DNA of 64,000 nucleotides from Microbacterium sp. SORGH_AS_0969 (GTDB lineage: Bacteria; Actinomycetota; Actinomycetes; Actinomycetales; Microbacteriaceae): contig NZ_JAUTAG010000001.1 in the NCBI RefSeq assembly GCF_030818255.1, positions 2,542,001-2,606,000 of the forward strand, read 5' to 3'. How positions within the stretch are numbered: the first letter of the stretch is position 1; the number at the start of each line of letters is the position of its first letter. Positions 29,116 to 37,179 of this stretch are shown here, in pieces. Under the pieces are notes generated by a model, which was not told the DNA's origin, did not search any database, and saw nothing but the letters and a program-made list of their open reading frames with translations. The position numbers were made by a program, and so were the translations under genes.

Positions 29116-29814
29116 GTGGATGACCTCACCCGGTGGACGGCGGCGCTGACGACACTCGTCGGACTCGGGTTGACGCTCGGCCTGAACCCCGCGCTCTACG
29201 GCGCCACGGCCGACATGCTGGCGCAGAACGTCCGTGTCGTCCCGCGCATGGCGTTCATGGTCGCGGGTCTCGCGACCGGAGCCACGATCCTCTACCTCGC
29301 GCTGCAGAGCTTCGACCCGACCGAGTTCGTGTCGGCGGCCGAGCGCCAGGCCACCGAGGCGGTGCTGGACCGCCGCGTGGATCTCGCCGCGGGCGCGCTG
29401 TTCCTCGCGGGCGCGGTCGCGATGGTCGTCTGGCGTCTCCGGGTTCCGATCCGTGCGCCGCGGGCCAAGCCGGTGAAGAGCCGTGCGCACTCGTGGAGCT
29501 ACTACGTGCTCGGGGTGAGCTGCTCGATCATCGGCTTCACGACGCTGCCGATCATGTACATGACCGGTCGGATCGCCGACGGGGTGAGCGATCATCCCGC
29601 GCTTCGATGGACCGCGTACGCCGTCTTCCTCGTGGCGCTCGCCGCGCCGTTCGTGCTCCTCGCCACCGCGTGGCTGCACTTCCCGACGACCGCGGCCCGC
29701 GTCAACGGCTACTACACCCGCGCCATCGATATGGACCACCGATGGCTGTACTCGGCCGTCCTGGGAGTCGCCGGCATCGCTTCCGTCGTGCTGGGCGTGA
29801 TCCCGGGGCGCTGA
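29116..29814 (+). CDS. Six-helix membrane protein, GAP/LysE-like
   Basis: A 232-aa protein with about six helices. The first helices carry GLGLTLGLNPALYGATADML, a Gly-Asn-Pro turn like that of GAP/SfLAP and LysE-type membrane proteins. Around residues 115-130 there is a short basic loop (RAPRAKPVKSRAHS), then SYYVLGVSCSIIGFTTLPIMYM. The function is unknown; an exporter or glycolipid-related role would be in line with the family. The GTG start has GAGAGGAG 6-8 nt upstream. It is convergent with the small gene at 29817 with only 2 nt between stops. Confidence 0.8.
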   Translation: MDDLTRWTAALTTLVGLGLTLGLNPALYGATADMLAQNVRVVPRMAFMVAGLATGATILYLALQSFDPTEFVSAAERQATEAVLDRRVDLAAGALFLAGAVAMVVWRLRVPIRAPRAKPVKSRAHSWSYYVLGVSCSIIGFTTLPIMYMTGRIADGVSDHPALRWTAYAVFLVALAAPFVLLATAWLHFPTTAARVNGYYTRAIDMDHRWLYSAVLGVAGIASVVLGVIPGR

Positions 29815-29816
29815 GC

Positions 29817-30002
29817 TCAGCGCTTCGCGCGCTGCTTCCGCACCTTCGCCACGACCCGGCGGCGCACCTTCTGCACCTTCGGGTCGGTCCACACGCGGTA
29901 GGCCACCGTTCCCGCGGCGACCGCGCGACCGATCGCCGTTCGTGCGAGCACGGCTCCCGCCAGCCCCACGGCCCCGGTTCCGACCCAGCGTGCAACTCCC
30001 AT
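29817..30002 (-). CDS. Small basic membrane-associated protein
   Basis: A 61-aa protein: a hydrophobic Gly/Ala-rich first half (GTGAVGLAGAVLARTAIGRAVAAGTVAYRV) and a strongly basic tail (KVQKVRRRVVAKVRKQRAKR). It is not recognised. The start is supported by the leader AGGGATGCCATGG, the same as before the molybdopterin oxidoreductase. The frame remains open far upstream, but that stretch is antisense to the IclR gene. The charge pattern suggests a membrane anchor with a nucleic-acid or lipid-headgroup contact; this is a guess. Confidence 0.65.
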   Translation of the reverse strand: MGVARWVGTGAVGLAGAVLARTAIGRAVAAGTVAYRVWTDPKVQKVRRRVVAKVRKQRAKR

Positions 30003-30158
30003 GGCATCCCTCGTTCTCTCGGTGGAGAACCCAGCAGACACGAGGAGCGTCCGGATGCCAGGCGGCTTGCGCCGCGGGAGGGGATGTGCGTGCCGATGCA
30101 CACGCGGCGTGCTGAGGGCTGACCGGCGCGTGACGGCGACCCCGCTAAGGTGAGCCGG

Positions 30159-30941
30159 GTGAGCGACGCGGGAGAAGGGCAGGCGGGGTCGGGCGACTTC
30201 GTCCAGTCTCTCGCGCGCGGGCTCGAGGTCATCCGCACCTTCGATGCCGAGCACCCGGCGCTGACGCTCAGCGATGTGGCGCGTCGAGCGGATCTCACCC
30301 GCGCCGCCGCGCGGCGCTTCTTGCGCACCCTCGAGACGCTCGGTTACGTGCGCGCCGACGGCCGGGTCTTCTCGCTCACGCCGCGGGTGCTGGAGCTCGG
30401 CTTCAGCTATCTGTCGGCGCTGTCTCTCCCGGCTCTCGCCCAGCCCCACCTCGAGCGCTTGTCGCGCGAGGTCGACGAGAGTGTGTCGTCCGCCGTCCTC
30501 GACGGCGCCGACATCGTCTACGTCGCGCGCGTCCCCACGCGGCGCATCATGAGCGTCGGGATCACGATCGGCACGCGATTCCCCGCCTACGCGACCAGCA
30601 TGGGGCGCGTCCTGTTGGCCGCGCAGCCCGAGGGTCGCGCTCGCGAGATCATCGCGGCATCCCATCCCGAACCGCTCACGTCCCGCACCCGCACCGACGT
30701 CGATGCGATCCTCGAAGAGCTCGCCTCCGTGCGCGCGCAGGGGTGGGCGCTCGTCGACGGCGAGCTCGAGGAGGGGCTGCGCTCGCTCGCCGCGCCCATC
30801 CGCGACCGCGAGGGAGCTGTCGTCGCGGCGCTCAACATTTCGGCCACCGCCCGGGGTGACGGCGACGCCTGGCGCGAGCAGTGCCTCCCGGCCCTCCTCG
30901 CGGCCGCCGCCGATATCGACGCGGATCTTCGTCTGATCTGA
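30159..30941 (+). CDS. pcaR: IclR-family regulator of the beta-ketoadipate genes (PcaR-like)
   Basis: A 260-aa regulator. An N-terminal HTH (FVQSLARGLEVIRTFDAEHPALTLSDVARRADLTRAAARRFLRTLETLGYV) is typical of the PcaR/PcaU/PobR branch, and the C-terminal effector domain includes RIMSVGITIGTRFPAYATSMGRVLLA. It precedes pcaIJF on the same strand. I choose GTG 30159: TAAGGT lies 7 nt upstream, which gives a leaderless transcript. The GTG at 30150 overlaps that box. Confidence 0.92.
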   Translation: MSDAGEGQAGSGDFVQSLARGLEVIRTFDAEHPALTLSDVARRADLTRAAARRFLRTLETLGYVRADGRVFSLTPRVLELGFSYLSALSLPALAQPHLERLSREVDESVSSAVLDGADIVYVARVPTRRIMSVGITIGTRFPAYATSMGRVLLAAQPEGRAREIIAASHPEPLTSRTRTDVDAILEELASVRAQGWALVDGELEEGLRSLAAPIRDREGAVVAALNISATARGDGDAWREQCLPALLAAAADIDADLRLI

Positions 30942-30965
30942 CGGGCTCACGCCCCGACCGCGTGG

Positions 30966-31022
30966 CGAGTGTCCAGAACCCCCGGACGTTTTTCGCGGCG
31001 GTCCGGGTGCCGTGGACACTCG
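30966..31022 (+). terminator. Hairpin after the IclR gene
   Basis: A long imperfect inverted repeat: outer arms GAGTGTCCA/TGGACACTC and inner arms CCCGGAC/GTCCGGG, with GTTTTTCGCGGCG in the loop. It starts 25 nt after the regulator stop and should separate it from the pca promoter. Confidence 0.65.
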
Positions 31023-31084
31023 AGCCCGCTTTCCGGGATGCGGATGCCACCGGCCCGCCGGGCGCGCCGGGTTGATGCCGACCC

Positions 31085-31148
31085 TTGTCGCCGTCGCGCG
31101 CGCGTCGTAGAATGTTCGCAAGACGTACGTACGTGCGCAGAGCGAACA
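31085..31148 (+). promoter_or_regulatory. pcaIJF promoter with overlapping inverted-repeat operator
   Basis: TTGTCG (31085-31090), a 17-bp spacer and TAGAAT (31108-31113) form a strong promoter. An inverted repeat TGTTCGC (31113-31119) / GCGAACA (31142-31148) begins on the last base of the -10, with the alternating palindrome ACGTACGTACGT (31123-31134) between its arms. An IclR dimer pair is the natural ligand; the position suggests repression. Confidence 0.65.
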
Positions 31149-31161
31149 CATGGGAGCCCGA

Positions 31162-31902
31162 GTGATCGACAAAACCGTCCCCGACGTCGCGGCGGCCGTC
31201 GCCGGCATTCCCGACGGAGCCACCGTGATGATCGGCGGCTTCGGGCGAGCCGGGCAGCCGGTCGAACTCATCGACGCGCTCATCGCGCAGGGTGCCCGCA
31301 ACCTCACCGTCGTCAACAACAACGCCGGCAACGGCGACACGGGCCTCGCCGCCCTGTTGGCCGCCGGCCAGGTGCGCAAGATGATCTGCTCGTTCCCCCG
31401 GCAGAGCGACTCGTGGGTGTTCGACCGCCTCTATCGCGCGGGCGAGGTCGAGCTCGAGCTCGTTCCGCAGGGCAACCTCGCCGAGCGCATCCGCGCGGCC
31501 GGCGCCGGTATCGGCGGGTTCTTCACCCCGACCGGCTTCGGCACGCAGCTCGCCGAGGGCAAAGAGACCCGGCGCATCGACGGGCGCGAGTACGTGCTCG
31601 AGTACCCGATCCACGCCGATGTCGCCCTCATCAGCGCCCGCGCCGCCGACCGCTGGGGCAACCTCGTCTACCGCGAGACCGCGCGCAACTTCGGACCGAT
31701 CATGGCTGCGGCCGCCGCGACCACCGTGGTGCAGGTCGATGAGATCGTTCCGCTCGGCTCCCTCGATCCCGAGGCCGTCGTGACTCCGGGACTCTACGTC
31801 GACCGCGTCGTCGCGGTCGGGGAGCGCGCGTGGCTGCGCGACGGAGAGTTCGTCGGCGGCGTCGACATCGAGGGCCGCGTCCTCTCCGAAGAAGGTGCCT
31901 GA
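31162..31902 (+). CDS. pcaI: 3-oxoadipate CoA-transferase, subunit A
   Basis: A 246-aa alpha subunit that, with PcaJ, moves CoA from succinyl-CoA to 3-oxoadipate. Family blocks: VMIGGFGRAGQPVELIDALI, NLTVVNNNAGNGDTGLAALL, GGFFTPTGFGTQLAEGKE, and HADVALISARAADRWGNL. GGAG lies 5 nt before GTG 31162 (VIDKTVPDV), which I prefer; ATG 31150 would add four residues and place the ribosome site inside the gene. It is the first gene of the pcaIJF operon. Confidence 0.95.
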   Translation: MIDKTVPDVAAAVAGIPDGATVMIGGFGRAGQPVELIDALIAQGARNLTVVNNNAGNGDTGLAALLAAGQVRKMICSFPRQSDSWVFDRLYRAGEVELELVPQGNLAERIRAAGAGIGGFFTPTGFGTQLAEGKETRRIDGREYVLEYPIHADVALISARAADRWGNLVYRETARNFGPIMAAAAATTVVQVDEIVPLGSLDPEAVVTPGLYVDRVVAVGERAWLRDGEFVGGVDIEGRVLSEEGA

Positions 31903-31975
31903 TGACATTCGTCATCCCCTCCGCACCGGCACGTCGTCGAGCTCGCGCGCAGCGCGCGGGGAAGAGAGCAGCACA

Positions 31976-32623
31976 GTGACCACCCGCATCTCCCGCGCGC
32001 AGCTCGCCGCTCGCGTGGCATCCGATATTCCCGAAGGTGCCGTCGTGAACCTCGGCATCGGTGCCCCGACCCTCGTCGCCGACTACCTGCCCGAGGGTCT
32101 CGAGATCGTGCTGCACACCGAGAACGGCATGCTCGGCATGGGGCCCGCTCCCGAGCGCGGGCGCATCGATCCCGACCTGATCAACGCGGGTAAGCAGCCC
32201 GTCACCGCCCTCGCGGGGGCGGCGTTCTTCCACCACGCGGACTCGTTCGCGATGATGCGCGGCGGTCACCTCGACGTGTGCGTGCTGGGCGCGTTCCAGG
32301 TCTCGGCCGGGGGAGACCTCGCCAACTGGTCGACGGGTGAGCCCGGCGCGATCCCCGCGGTCGGCGGGGCGATGGACCTGGCCATCGGAGCGAAGGACGT
32401 CTACGTGATGACCGACCTGCTCACCAAGGGCGGCGAGCCCAAGCTGGTCGAGGCGTGCACGTATCCGCTCACCGGTGTCGGCTGCGTCTCGCGCGTCTAC
32501 ACCGACCACGGCGTCTTCGACGTCACCCCCGACGGCTTCCGCGTGCGCGAGCTGTTCGGCGACAACACGCACGCCGAGATCTCGGCCCTGCTGGGTCTCG
32601 ACCTCATCGAACAGGAAGCCTGA
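31976..32623 (+). CDS. pcaJ: 3-oxoadipate CoA-transferase, subunit B
   Basis: A 215-aa beta subunit. The catalytic glutamate block is visible: LHTENGMLGMGP, with GVVNLGIGAPTLVADYLP before it, and the glycine-rich SAGGDLANWSTGEPGAIPAVGGAMDLA. I start at GTG 31976 (TTRISRAQL), where homology begins; it leaves 73 nt after pcaI. An upstream ATG at 31895 overlapping pcaI would add a Arg/Ser-rich stretch unlike the family. It is followed 3 nt later by pcaF. Confidence 0.94.
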   Translation: MTTRISRAQLAARVASDIPEGAVVNLGIGAPTLVADYLPEGLEIVLHTENGMLGMGPAPERGRIDPDLINAGKQPVTALAGAAFFHHADSFAMMRGGHLDVCVLGAFQVSAGGDLANWSTGEPGAIPAVGGAMDLAIGAKDVYVMTDLLTKGGEPKLVEACTYPLTGVGCVSRVYTDHGVFDVTPDGFRVRELFGDNTHAEISALLGLDLIEQEA

Positions 32624-32626
32624 GCC

Positions 32627-33793
32627 ATGACCGCATCCTTCGTGTACGACGCCGTCCGCACGCCTTTCGCGCGGCACGGCAAAGCGTTCGCCGACGTCCG
32701 CCCCGACGACCTCGCCGCGACCGTGATGGCATCCGTCGTCGAGCGCACGGGTATCGACCCGGCCCGCATCGAGGACGTGATCTTCGGCGACGCCAACCAG
32801 GCCGGCGAAGACAACCGCAATGTCGCGCGCTTCGGCGCCTTGCTCGCGGGCTTCCCGTCGTCGGTTCCCGGAACGACGATCAACCGCCTGTGCGGATCGT
32901 CTCTGGATGCCGTGATCCAGGGCTCGCGCGCGATCGAGGCCGGAGACGCCGACGTGATCCTCGCCGGTGGCGTCGAGTCGATGACCCGCGCGCCGTTCGT
33001 CGTCGAGAAGAGCCCGCGCCCCTTCCCCGCGGCGAACCAGACGATGTGGAACACCTCGATCGGGTGGCGCATGACCAACCCGCGCCTGCGCAAGGACTGG
33101 ACCATATCGAACGGCGAGAGCGCCGAGAAGCTCGCGCAGATTTACGGCATCTCCCGGGAGGAACAGGATGCCTTCGCCGCCCGCAGCCACCGCCTGGCCG
33201 CCGCCGCGTGGGTCGCGGGGACCTTCGACGACGAGATCGTGCAGGTCGAGGGTCACGCGCTCGCGCGCGACGAGGGCATCCGCGACGACTCCACCGCCGA
33301 GGTGCTCGCGGGGCTGCGCCCGGCGTTCCAAAAGGACGGCACGGTCACGGCCGGCAACTCGTCGCCGATCAACGACGGCGCCTCGGCGGTGCTCCTCGGC
33401 TCCGAGGGAGCTCTGGATGCCGAGCCCCTCGCGCGCATCGCCGGTCGCGCCGCGTTCGGCAACGACCCCGATGTCTTCGGTGTCGCCCCCGTCGAGGCCG
33501 CGAACCGCGCCCTCACGCGCGCCGGCCGCTCGTGGAGTGACGTGACCTTCGTCGAGCTGAACGAGGCCTTCGCCTCGCAGACCCTCGCGTGCGCGCAGCT
33601 GTGGACCGAGCTCGACCCGGCGAACCTCAACGAGAACGGCGGCGCCATCGCCATCGGTCACCCGCTCGGTGCCTCCGGCGGTCGCATCATCGCCCGCGCG
33701 GCACACGAGCTGAAGCGTCGCGGCGGGGGAGTGGCCGTCACCGCGATCTGCATCGGCGTGGGTCAGGGCCTTGCGGTGGTTCTGGAGCGCTGA
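32627..33793 (+). CDS. pcaF: 3-oxoadipyl-CoA thiolase
   Basis: A 388-aa thiolase that cleaves 3-oxoadipyl-CoA to succinyl-CoA and acetyl-CoA, the last step of the beta-ketoadipate route. Catalytic residues: Cys in INRLCGSSLDAV, His in IGHPLGASGGR, and Cys in CIGVGQG; NEAFA is present too. The upstream ring-cleavage genes (protocatechuate dioxygenase) are not in the window. The ATG has a weak purine-rich site 6 nt upstream. Confidence 0.95.
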   Translation: MTASFVYDAVRTPFARHGKAFADVRPDDLAATVMASVVERTGIDPARIEDVIFGDANQAGEDNRNVARFGALLAGFPSSVPGTTINRLCGSSLDAVIQGSRAIEAGDADVILAGGVESMTRAPFVVEKSPRPFPAANQTMWNTSIGWRMTNPRLRKDWTISNGESAEKLAQIYGISREEQDAFAARSHRLAAAAWVAGTFDDEIVQVEGHALARDEGIRDDSTAEVLAGLRPAFQKDGTVTAGNSSPINDGASAVLLGSEGALDAEPLARIAGRAAFGNDPDVFGVAPVEAANRALTRAGRSWSDVTFVELNEAFASQTLACAQLWTELDPANLNENGGAIAIGHPLGASGGRIIARAAHELKRRGGGVAVTAICIGVGQGLAVVLER

Positions 33794-33854
33794 GCGGCAG
33801 AGCTTCTCGTGGCACGCCGACGTCGATCGGCCGCGGCCTTCGTAGACTCCGGGC

Positions 33855-34265
33855 ATGGCCTTTCCCTCGTTCCAGGATGACGCGGCGATCCTGCTGGCCG
33901 CGATCGGTGGCAGTGAGCGGTCGTCGAGGTCGGTCCGCTCGGTCATCGGGACCTGGGACATGATCAACGTCGACGTCCCGTCGCGGGAGATGATCGAGTC
34001 CGCGGCCGGTGCGCTCCAGCGCGCGGGTCTCGTGGTCATCGACGAGGAATGGCGCCTCCGTCCCACCGCGGAAGGAGCCCGTCTCCAGCGCACGCCACGC
34101 CGCGTCTCGATGCGCGGGCTCCCGAGCGCGATCCGCGAGCTCTTGCCACCCCTGACGCTCGACCCGTCCGTCGTGATGCCGCAAGAGATCTATGACGCGG
34201 CCCTCGAGGACTACCTGCATCCGAAGCCGCTGCTTCCGCGGTGGCTGACGGGGTTGTTCCGGTGA
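33855..34265 (+). CDS. Conserved-looking small protein, possible winged helix
   Basis: A 136-aa protein that I do not recognise. The middle part (REMIESAAGALQRAGLVVIDEEWRLRPTAEGARLQRT) reads like a winged-helix segment: helix, turn, recognition-like helix, then a two-strand wing. This is a shape-based guess. No membrane segment. TAGACT stands 6 nt before the ATG, so it is leaderless and independent of pcaF. It is the last gene before the change to accessory DNA. Confidence 0.75.
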   Translation: MAFPSFQDDAAILLAAIGGSERSSRSVRSVIGTWDMINVDVPSREMIESAAGALQRAGLVVIDEEWRLRPTAEGARLQRTPRRVSMRGLPSAIRELLPPLTLDPSVVMPQEIYDAALEDYLHPKPLLPRWLTGLFR

Positions 34266-34330
34266 TGGATGATTCGAATGCCGCGGACGGTTGTGAATCG
34301 CGGCGATAGATGTCGTGCTTGTCGCGTCGT

Positions 34331-34842
34331 TCAGCGTCCGATGAGGAGGGCTTCTTGGGCGGCGTCGACAGCCTCGGGGGTGAGGTGTGTATGCCCGTTG
34401 ATGTCGAGAATCGGTCTGACTTGGGTTACGAGGCGATCGGCGAGACGGAAGTTCCCGTTCGTGGCGCGCACGATAGCGGCTAGGGCAGCGGCGTGTGCGA
34501 GTCCGGCGTCGGCTGGGTCTGGTGCGGGGAGGCGTTGCGTGACGACGGCGGTGAGTTCGTCGCTGCGGAGTGGGCGGTATTCGTGGGCGAAGCCGATGCG
34601 GCTGTAGAGCTGGGGGTAGCGGGCGAGGCGTTTTTCGATGCCCGGCATGCCGATGAGGATGACGCCCATGTGGTGACGGTCGTAGAAGTCACGGACCTGT
34701 TCGAGGCCGGCGGTCTTGAGCCGGTCGGCTTCGTCGATGATGAGCAGTTCTGTGTTCCCGCTGTGTTGGGATTCGGGGTGGACGTAGGGGTCGACGTGGC
34801 CGTGTTGGGCTCCGACGATTACCAGGGCACCGTGGCGGCGTT
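34331..34842 (-). pseudogene. Truncated transposition ATPase (TniB/TnsC-like, AAA)
   Basis: Only the Walker B half and the C-terminal part remain: LLIIDEADRLKTAGLEQVRDFYDR, then GVILIGMPGIEKRLARYPQLYSRIGFAHEYRPL, the sensor region of ATPases that partner DDE transposases. The Walker A half is missing; reading back from the Walker B, the frame reaches a stop inside the end of the neighbouring SDR gene. The stop codon at 34331 looks native. No transposase is near, so this is a remnant cut when the SDR genes arrived. Confidence 0.75.
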
Positions 34843-35535
34843 CTCATCGAGGAATTGACCGTTCGCGGCTGCGGTAGGGGCGGCAGCGAGAGTGACGATC
34901 GTCGCGGCACCCTCCTGGGGTGTGAGGGCCGCATTGCCTGCCGTCAGGTCTGTCGCGACGTGACCTGGCGACACAGCCGTAACCGCGAAGCCCTGCGGGC
35001 CAAGCTCCCGGGCAAAATGGACGGTGATCGCATTGAGGGCGGTCTTGGCGCTGCCGTAAGCGGTCGACCAGGCGCCGATCCACTCGGCTTTCGAGCCGAG
35101 AGAGCCGCGGAAGCTCGAAACGTTCACAATTCGCGGGTAGGGAGACGTCTGCAACAGGGGCAGGAACGTCAGGGTGACGTCGACGACGCCGAACACGTCG
35201 GTGCCATACACGGCTCGGTAGTCCTCGAGGTGCGATTGCGAGGGCTTGTCGAGGTAGCCGACGTTGATGCCGGCGTTGTTCACCAGCCCGTCGAGGCGGC
35301 CGAAGTGATCTTTGATCGTGTGGGCGGCGGCTTGGATGGAGTCGTGGTCGGTGACGTCGATTCGTACCGCATGGACGTCACCGGGGATGTTCGCGGCTGC
35401 GGTGCCGCCGCGATCGAGGTCCCGGGCGCCGAGGAGCACGGTGTGCCCCTCGGCGGCGAGAGCTTCGACGGCCGCGTGGCCGATGCCCCGGGTCGCGCCG
35501 GTGACCAGGACGATGCGTGGGTTCGTCGTCACCAT
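34819..35535 (-). CDS. SDR-family oxidoreductase (first of three)
   Basis: A 238-aa classical short-chain dehydrogenase. Cofactor motif TGATRGIG, structural NNAG, catalytic Ser in VNVSSFRGS and YxxxK in YGSAK. It has the C-terminal PGHVATDLT block and ends DENAATVPW. Its start overlaps the stop of the second SDR gene by 7 nt, so they form one operon. The end lies 24 bases inside the truncated ATPase fragment, which places the insertion junction here. Substrate unknown. Confidence 0.92.
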   Translation of the reverse strand: MVTTNPRIVLVTGATRGIGHAAVEALAAEGHTVLLGARDLDRGGTAAANIPGDVHAVRIDVTDHDSIQAAAHTIKDHFGRLDGLVNNAGINVGYLDKPSQSHLEDYRAVYGTDVFGVVDVTLTFLPLLQTSPYPRIVNVSSFRGSLGSKAEWIGAWSTAYGSAKTALNAITVHFARELGPQGFAVTAVSPGHVATDLTAGNAALTPQEGAATIVTLAAAPTAAANGQFLDENAATVPW

Positions 35536-36269
35536 GCGAGCTGCACGTCATCTTCGAACACCGCACCGGTCGGGCCGTCGGCGGGGAGGGTGGCGAGGCG
35601 GACCGCGACGGCAGCACCCTCGTCGGGGGTGCGGGTTCCGCGGAAGTTGTTGAACTCGGTAGCGACGTGCCCGGGGGCTGCGCCGTTGATCTTCAACGCC
35701 GAGTCGGCGAACTCGCGAGCGTAGTGCACGGTGAGGGCGTTCAGGGCCGTCTTCGAGCTGGAGTAGACCATCGATGGCTGACCGGTCCAAGCACCCTCCT
35801 CGCCGATCGAACCGCGCTTGCTGGTGACGTTCACGATCCGGGGCGCATCTGCCTTCGTCAGTAGCGGCAGGAATGCGTTGATCATGCGAACGACGCCGAA
35901 GACGTTGACCTCGTAGACGTTCTTGATGTCGTCGACGGTCTCCTCGGTGGGCTTGGGCAAGTGGTCCATCGGGTGGAAGGTCAGCGTGTTCACGCCCGCG
36001 TTGTTGACCAGCACATCCAAGTGCCCGAACTCGGCGGCGATCTTTGCGACCAGGGCGTCGACCTGCCCCTGATCGGTGACGTCGAGCACGACCGGGCGGA
36101 CGTCCCCGGTGAGGGTGTCTGCGGCCGCCTGCCCGACCTCAATGCTGCGCGCACCGAGCAGGACGGTAAAGCCCTCAGCTGCGAGCCCGCGGACGATCGC
36201 GATGCCGATGCCCTTGTTGCCGCCGGTGACGAGCGCGACCTTGCTTGCCTGATTCTCATCTGTTGTCAT
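35529..36269 (-). CDS. SDR-family oxidoreductase (second of three)
   Basis: A 246-aa classical SDR: TGGNKGIG cofactor motif, DVLVNNAG, VNVTSKRGSIG (catalytic Ser), YSSSK and PGHVATEFNNFRG. It is close kin of the first SDR gene (same DEGAA/PGHVAT end and W-terminal shape), so a tandem duplication is likely. A perfect 16-bp palindrome, TGTTGTCATGACAACA, straddles its start codon, and a second near-copy lies 30 bp upstream. MarR control is therefore likely. Confidence 0.92.
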   Translation of the reverse strand: MTTDENQASKVALVTGGNKGIGIAIVRGLAAEGFTVLLGARSIEVGQAAADTLTGDVRPVVLDVTDQGQVDALVAKIAAEFGHLDVLVNNAGVNTLTFHPMDHLPKPTEETVDDIKNVYEVNVFGVVRMINAFLPLLTKADAPRIVNVTSKRGSIGEEGAWTGQPSMVYSSSKTALNALTVHYAREFADSALKINGAAPGHVATEFNNFRGTRTPDEGAAVAVRLATLPADGPTGAVFEDDVQLAW

Positions 36270-36306
36270 GACAACATTATTGTTCGCTTATGTTGTCGCG
36301 TCAACA
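36261..36306 (-). promoter_or_regulatory. Two MarR-type operators upstream of the SDR operon
   Basis: TGTTGTCATGACAACA (36261-36276) is a perfect palindrome covering the ATG of the second SDR gene. TGTTGTCGCGTCAACA (36291-36306) matches it at both ends. Their centres are 30 bp apart, three helical turns. The same word appears before marR at 37141. Confidence 0.75.
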
Positions 36307-36326
36307 GCGACCCGAGGCAGATCGAT

Positions 36327-37118
36327 CTACAAACGGAAGCCGCCGCTTGCCTCGATCCGTTGGCCAGTGACCCACTCTCCAGCGGGGCCGGCCACGGCCA
36401 TGACCGCGGACGCGACGTCGTCGGGCGAGGCGACGCGGCCAAGGGCGGTCATGCTGGCCATCGTGGTCTGCACGTCGTCACTGGCACGGATGTATCCACC
36501 GGCGAAATCGGTCGGCACGGGGCCCGGCGCGATCGTGTTCACGGTGATGCCCCGCGACCCCAGCTCCTGCGCCCAGTACCTTGTGAGCACCTCCACGGCC
36601 CCCTTCATCGAGGCATAGACGGCATTGGGTGCGGTGACGAACCGCGCCAGCCCGGTCGACAGGTTCACGATCCGCCCCCCATCCGCCAAGAGCGACGGCC
36701 CGGCAACCGGGGCGACGATGCCTTGCGTGAGCAGGTACACCCCCTTGAAGTGCACTGCGAACAGCTGATCGATGACCGACTCTTCAGTGGACCCCAGCAC
36801 GGTCGGGCCCGCAAAGCCAGCGTTGTTCACGAGCACGTCCAGGCTGCTGCGATCCCAGCTCGCGCGAAGCGCCTTGCGCAGGTCCAGCACGAAGTCCGAG
36901 AACGCCGCGGTATCCGTCGTGTCGAGCTGTAGCGCCACCGCCGTCCCGCCTCGCGCAGCGGCGCTCGCTACGACCTCTTCGGCCTCTTCCGCATGGGATC
37001 GGTAAGTCAGCACGACTCCAGCGCCGGCATCGATGGCCGCTTCGACGATCGCCCTCCCGAGGCCGCGATTGCCGCCCGTCACGAGCACGATCTTGTCGGT
37101 AAGAACTGTTGATGTCAT
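36327..37118 (-). CDS. SDR-family oxidoreductase (third of three)
   Basis: A 263-aa SDR: TGGNRGLG cofactor motif, LVNNAGFAGP, the catalytic Tyr-Lys as YASMK, PGPVPTDFAGGYI and the C-terminal end GEWVTGQRIEASGGFRL, the classical motif of 3-oxoacyl reductase-like SDRs. It is divergent from marR with a MarR-type operator in the gap. I start at ATG 37118 (MTSTVLTDKIVLV); ATG 37133 would add five residues. It stands apart from the first two SDR genes, which read in the same direction after a 57-nt gap with operators. Confidence 0.9.
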   Translation of the reverse strand: MTSTVLTDKIVLVTGGNRGLGRAIVEAAIDAGAGVVLTYRSHAEEAEEVVASAAARGGTAVALQLDTTDTAAFSDFVLDLRKALRASWDRSSLDVLVNNAGFAGPTVLGSTEESVIDQLFAVHFKGVYLLTQGIVAPVAGPSLLADGGRIVNLSTGLARFVTAPNAVYASMKGAVEVLTRYWAQELGSRGITVNTIAPGPVPTDFAGGYIRASDDVQTTMASMTALGRVASPDDVASAVMAVAGPAGEWVTGQRIEASGGFRL

Positions 37119-37140
37119 TCGACGAGCATGCACCCGGCAA

Positions 37141-37171
37141 TGTTGTCACGTCAACATAAGTCAGGTAGGTT
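37141..37171 (+). promoter_or_regulatory. marR promoter and operator
   Basis: TGTTGTCACGTCAACA (37141-37156) is the third copy of the TGTTG-N6-CAACA site. TAGGTT (37166-37171) is a -10 box 8 nt before the marR ATG. A dimer here would control both marR and the divergent SDR gene. Confidence 0.7.
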
Positions 37172-37179
37172 GGGAGCAA

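Noticed and set aside
34260..34330. An attachment site at the left edge of the accessory region
   Set aside because: No tRNA gene lies here and I could not match a direct repeat to the right side, whose end is outside the window.
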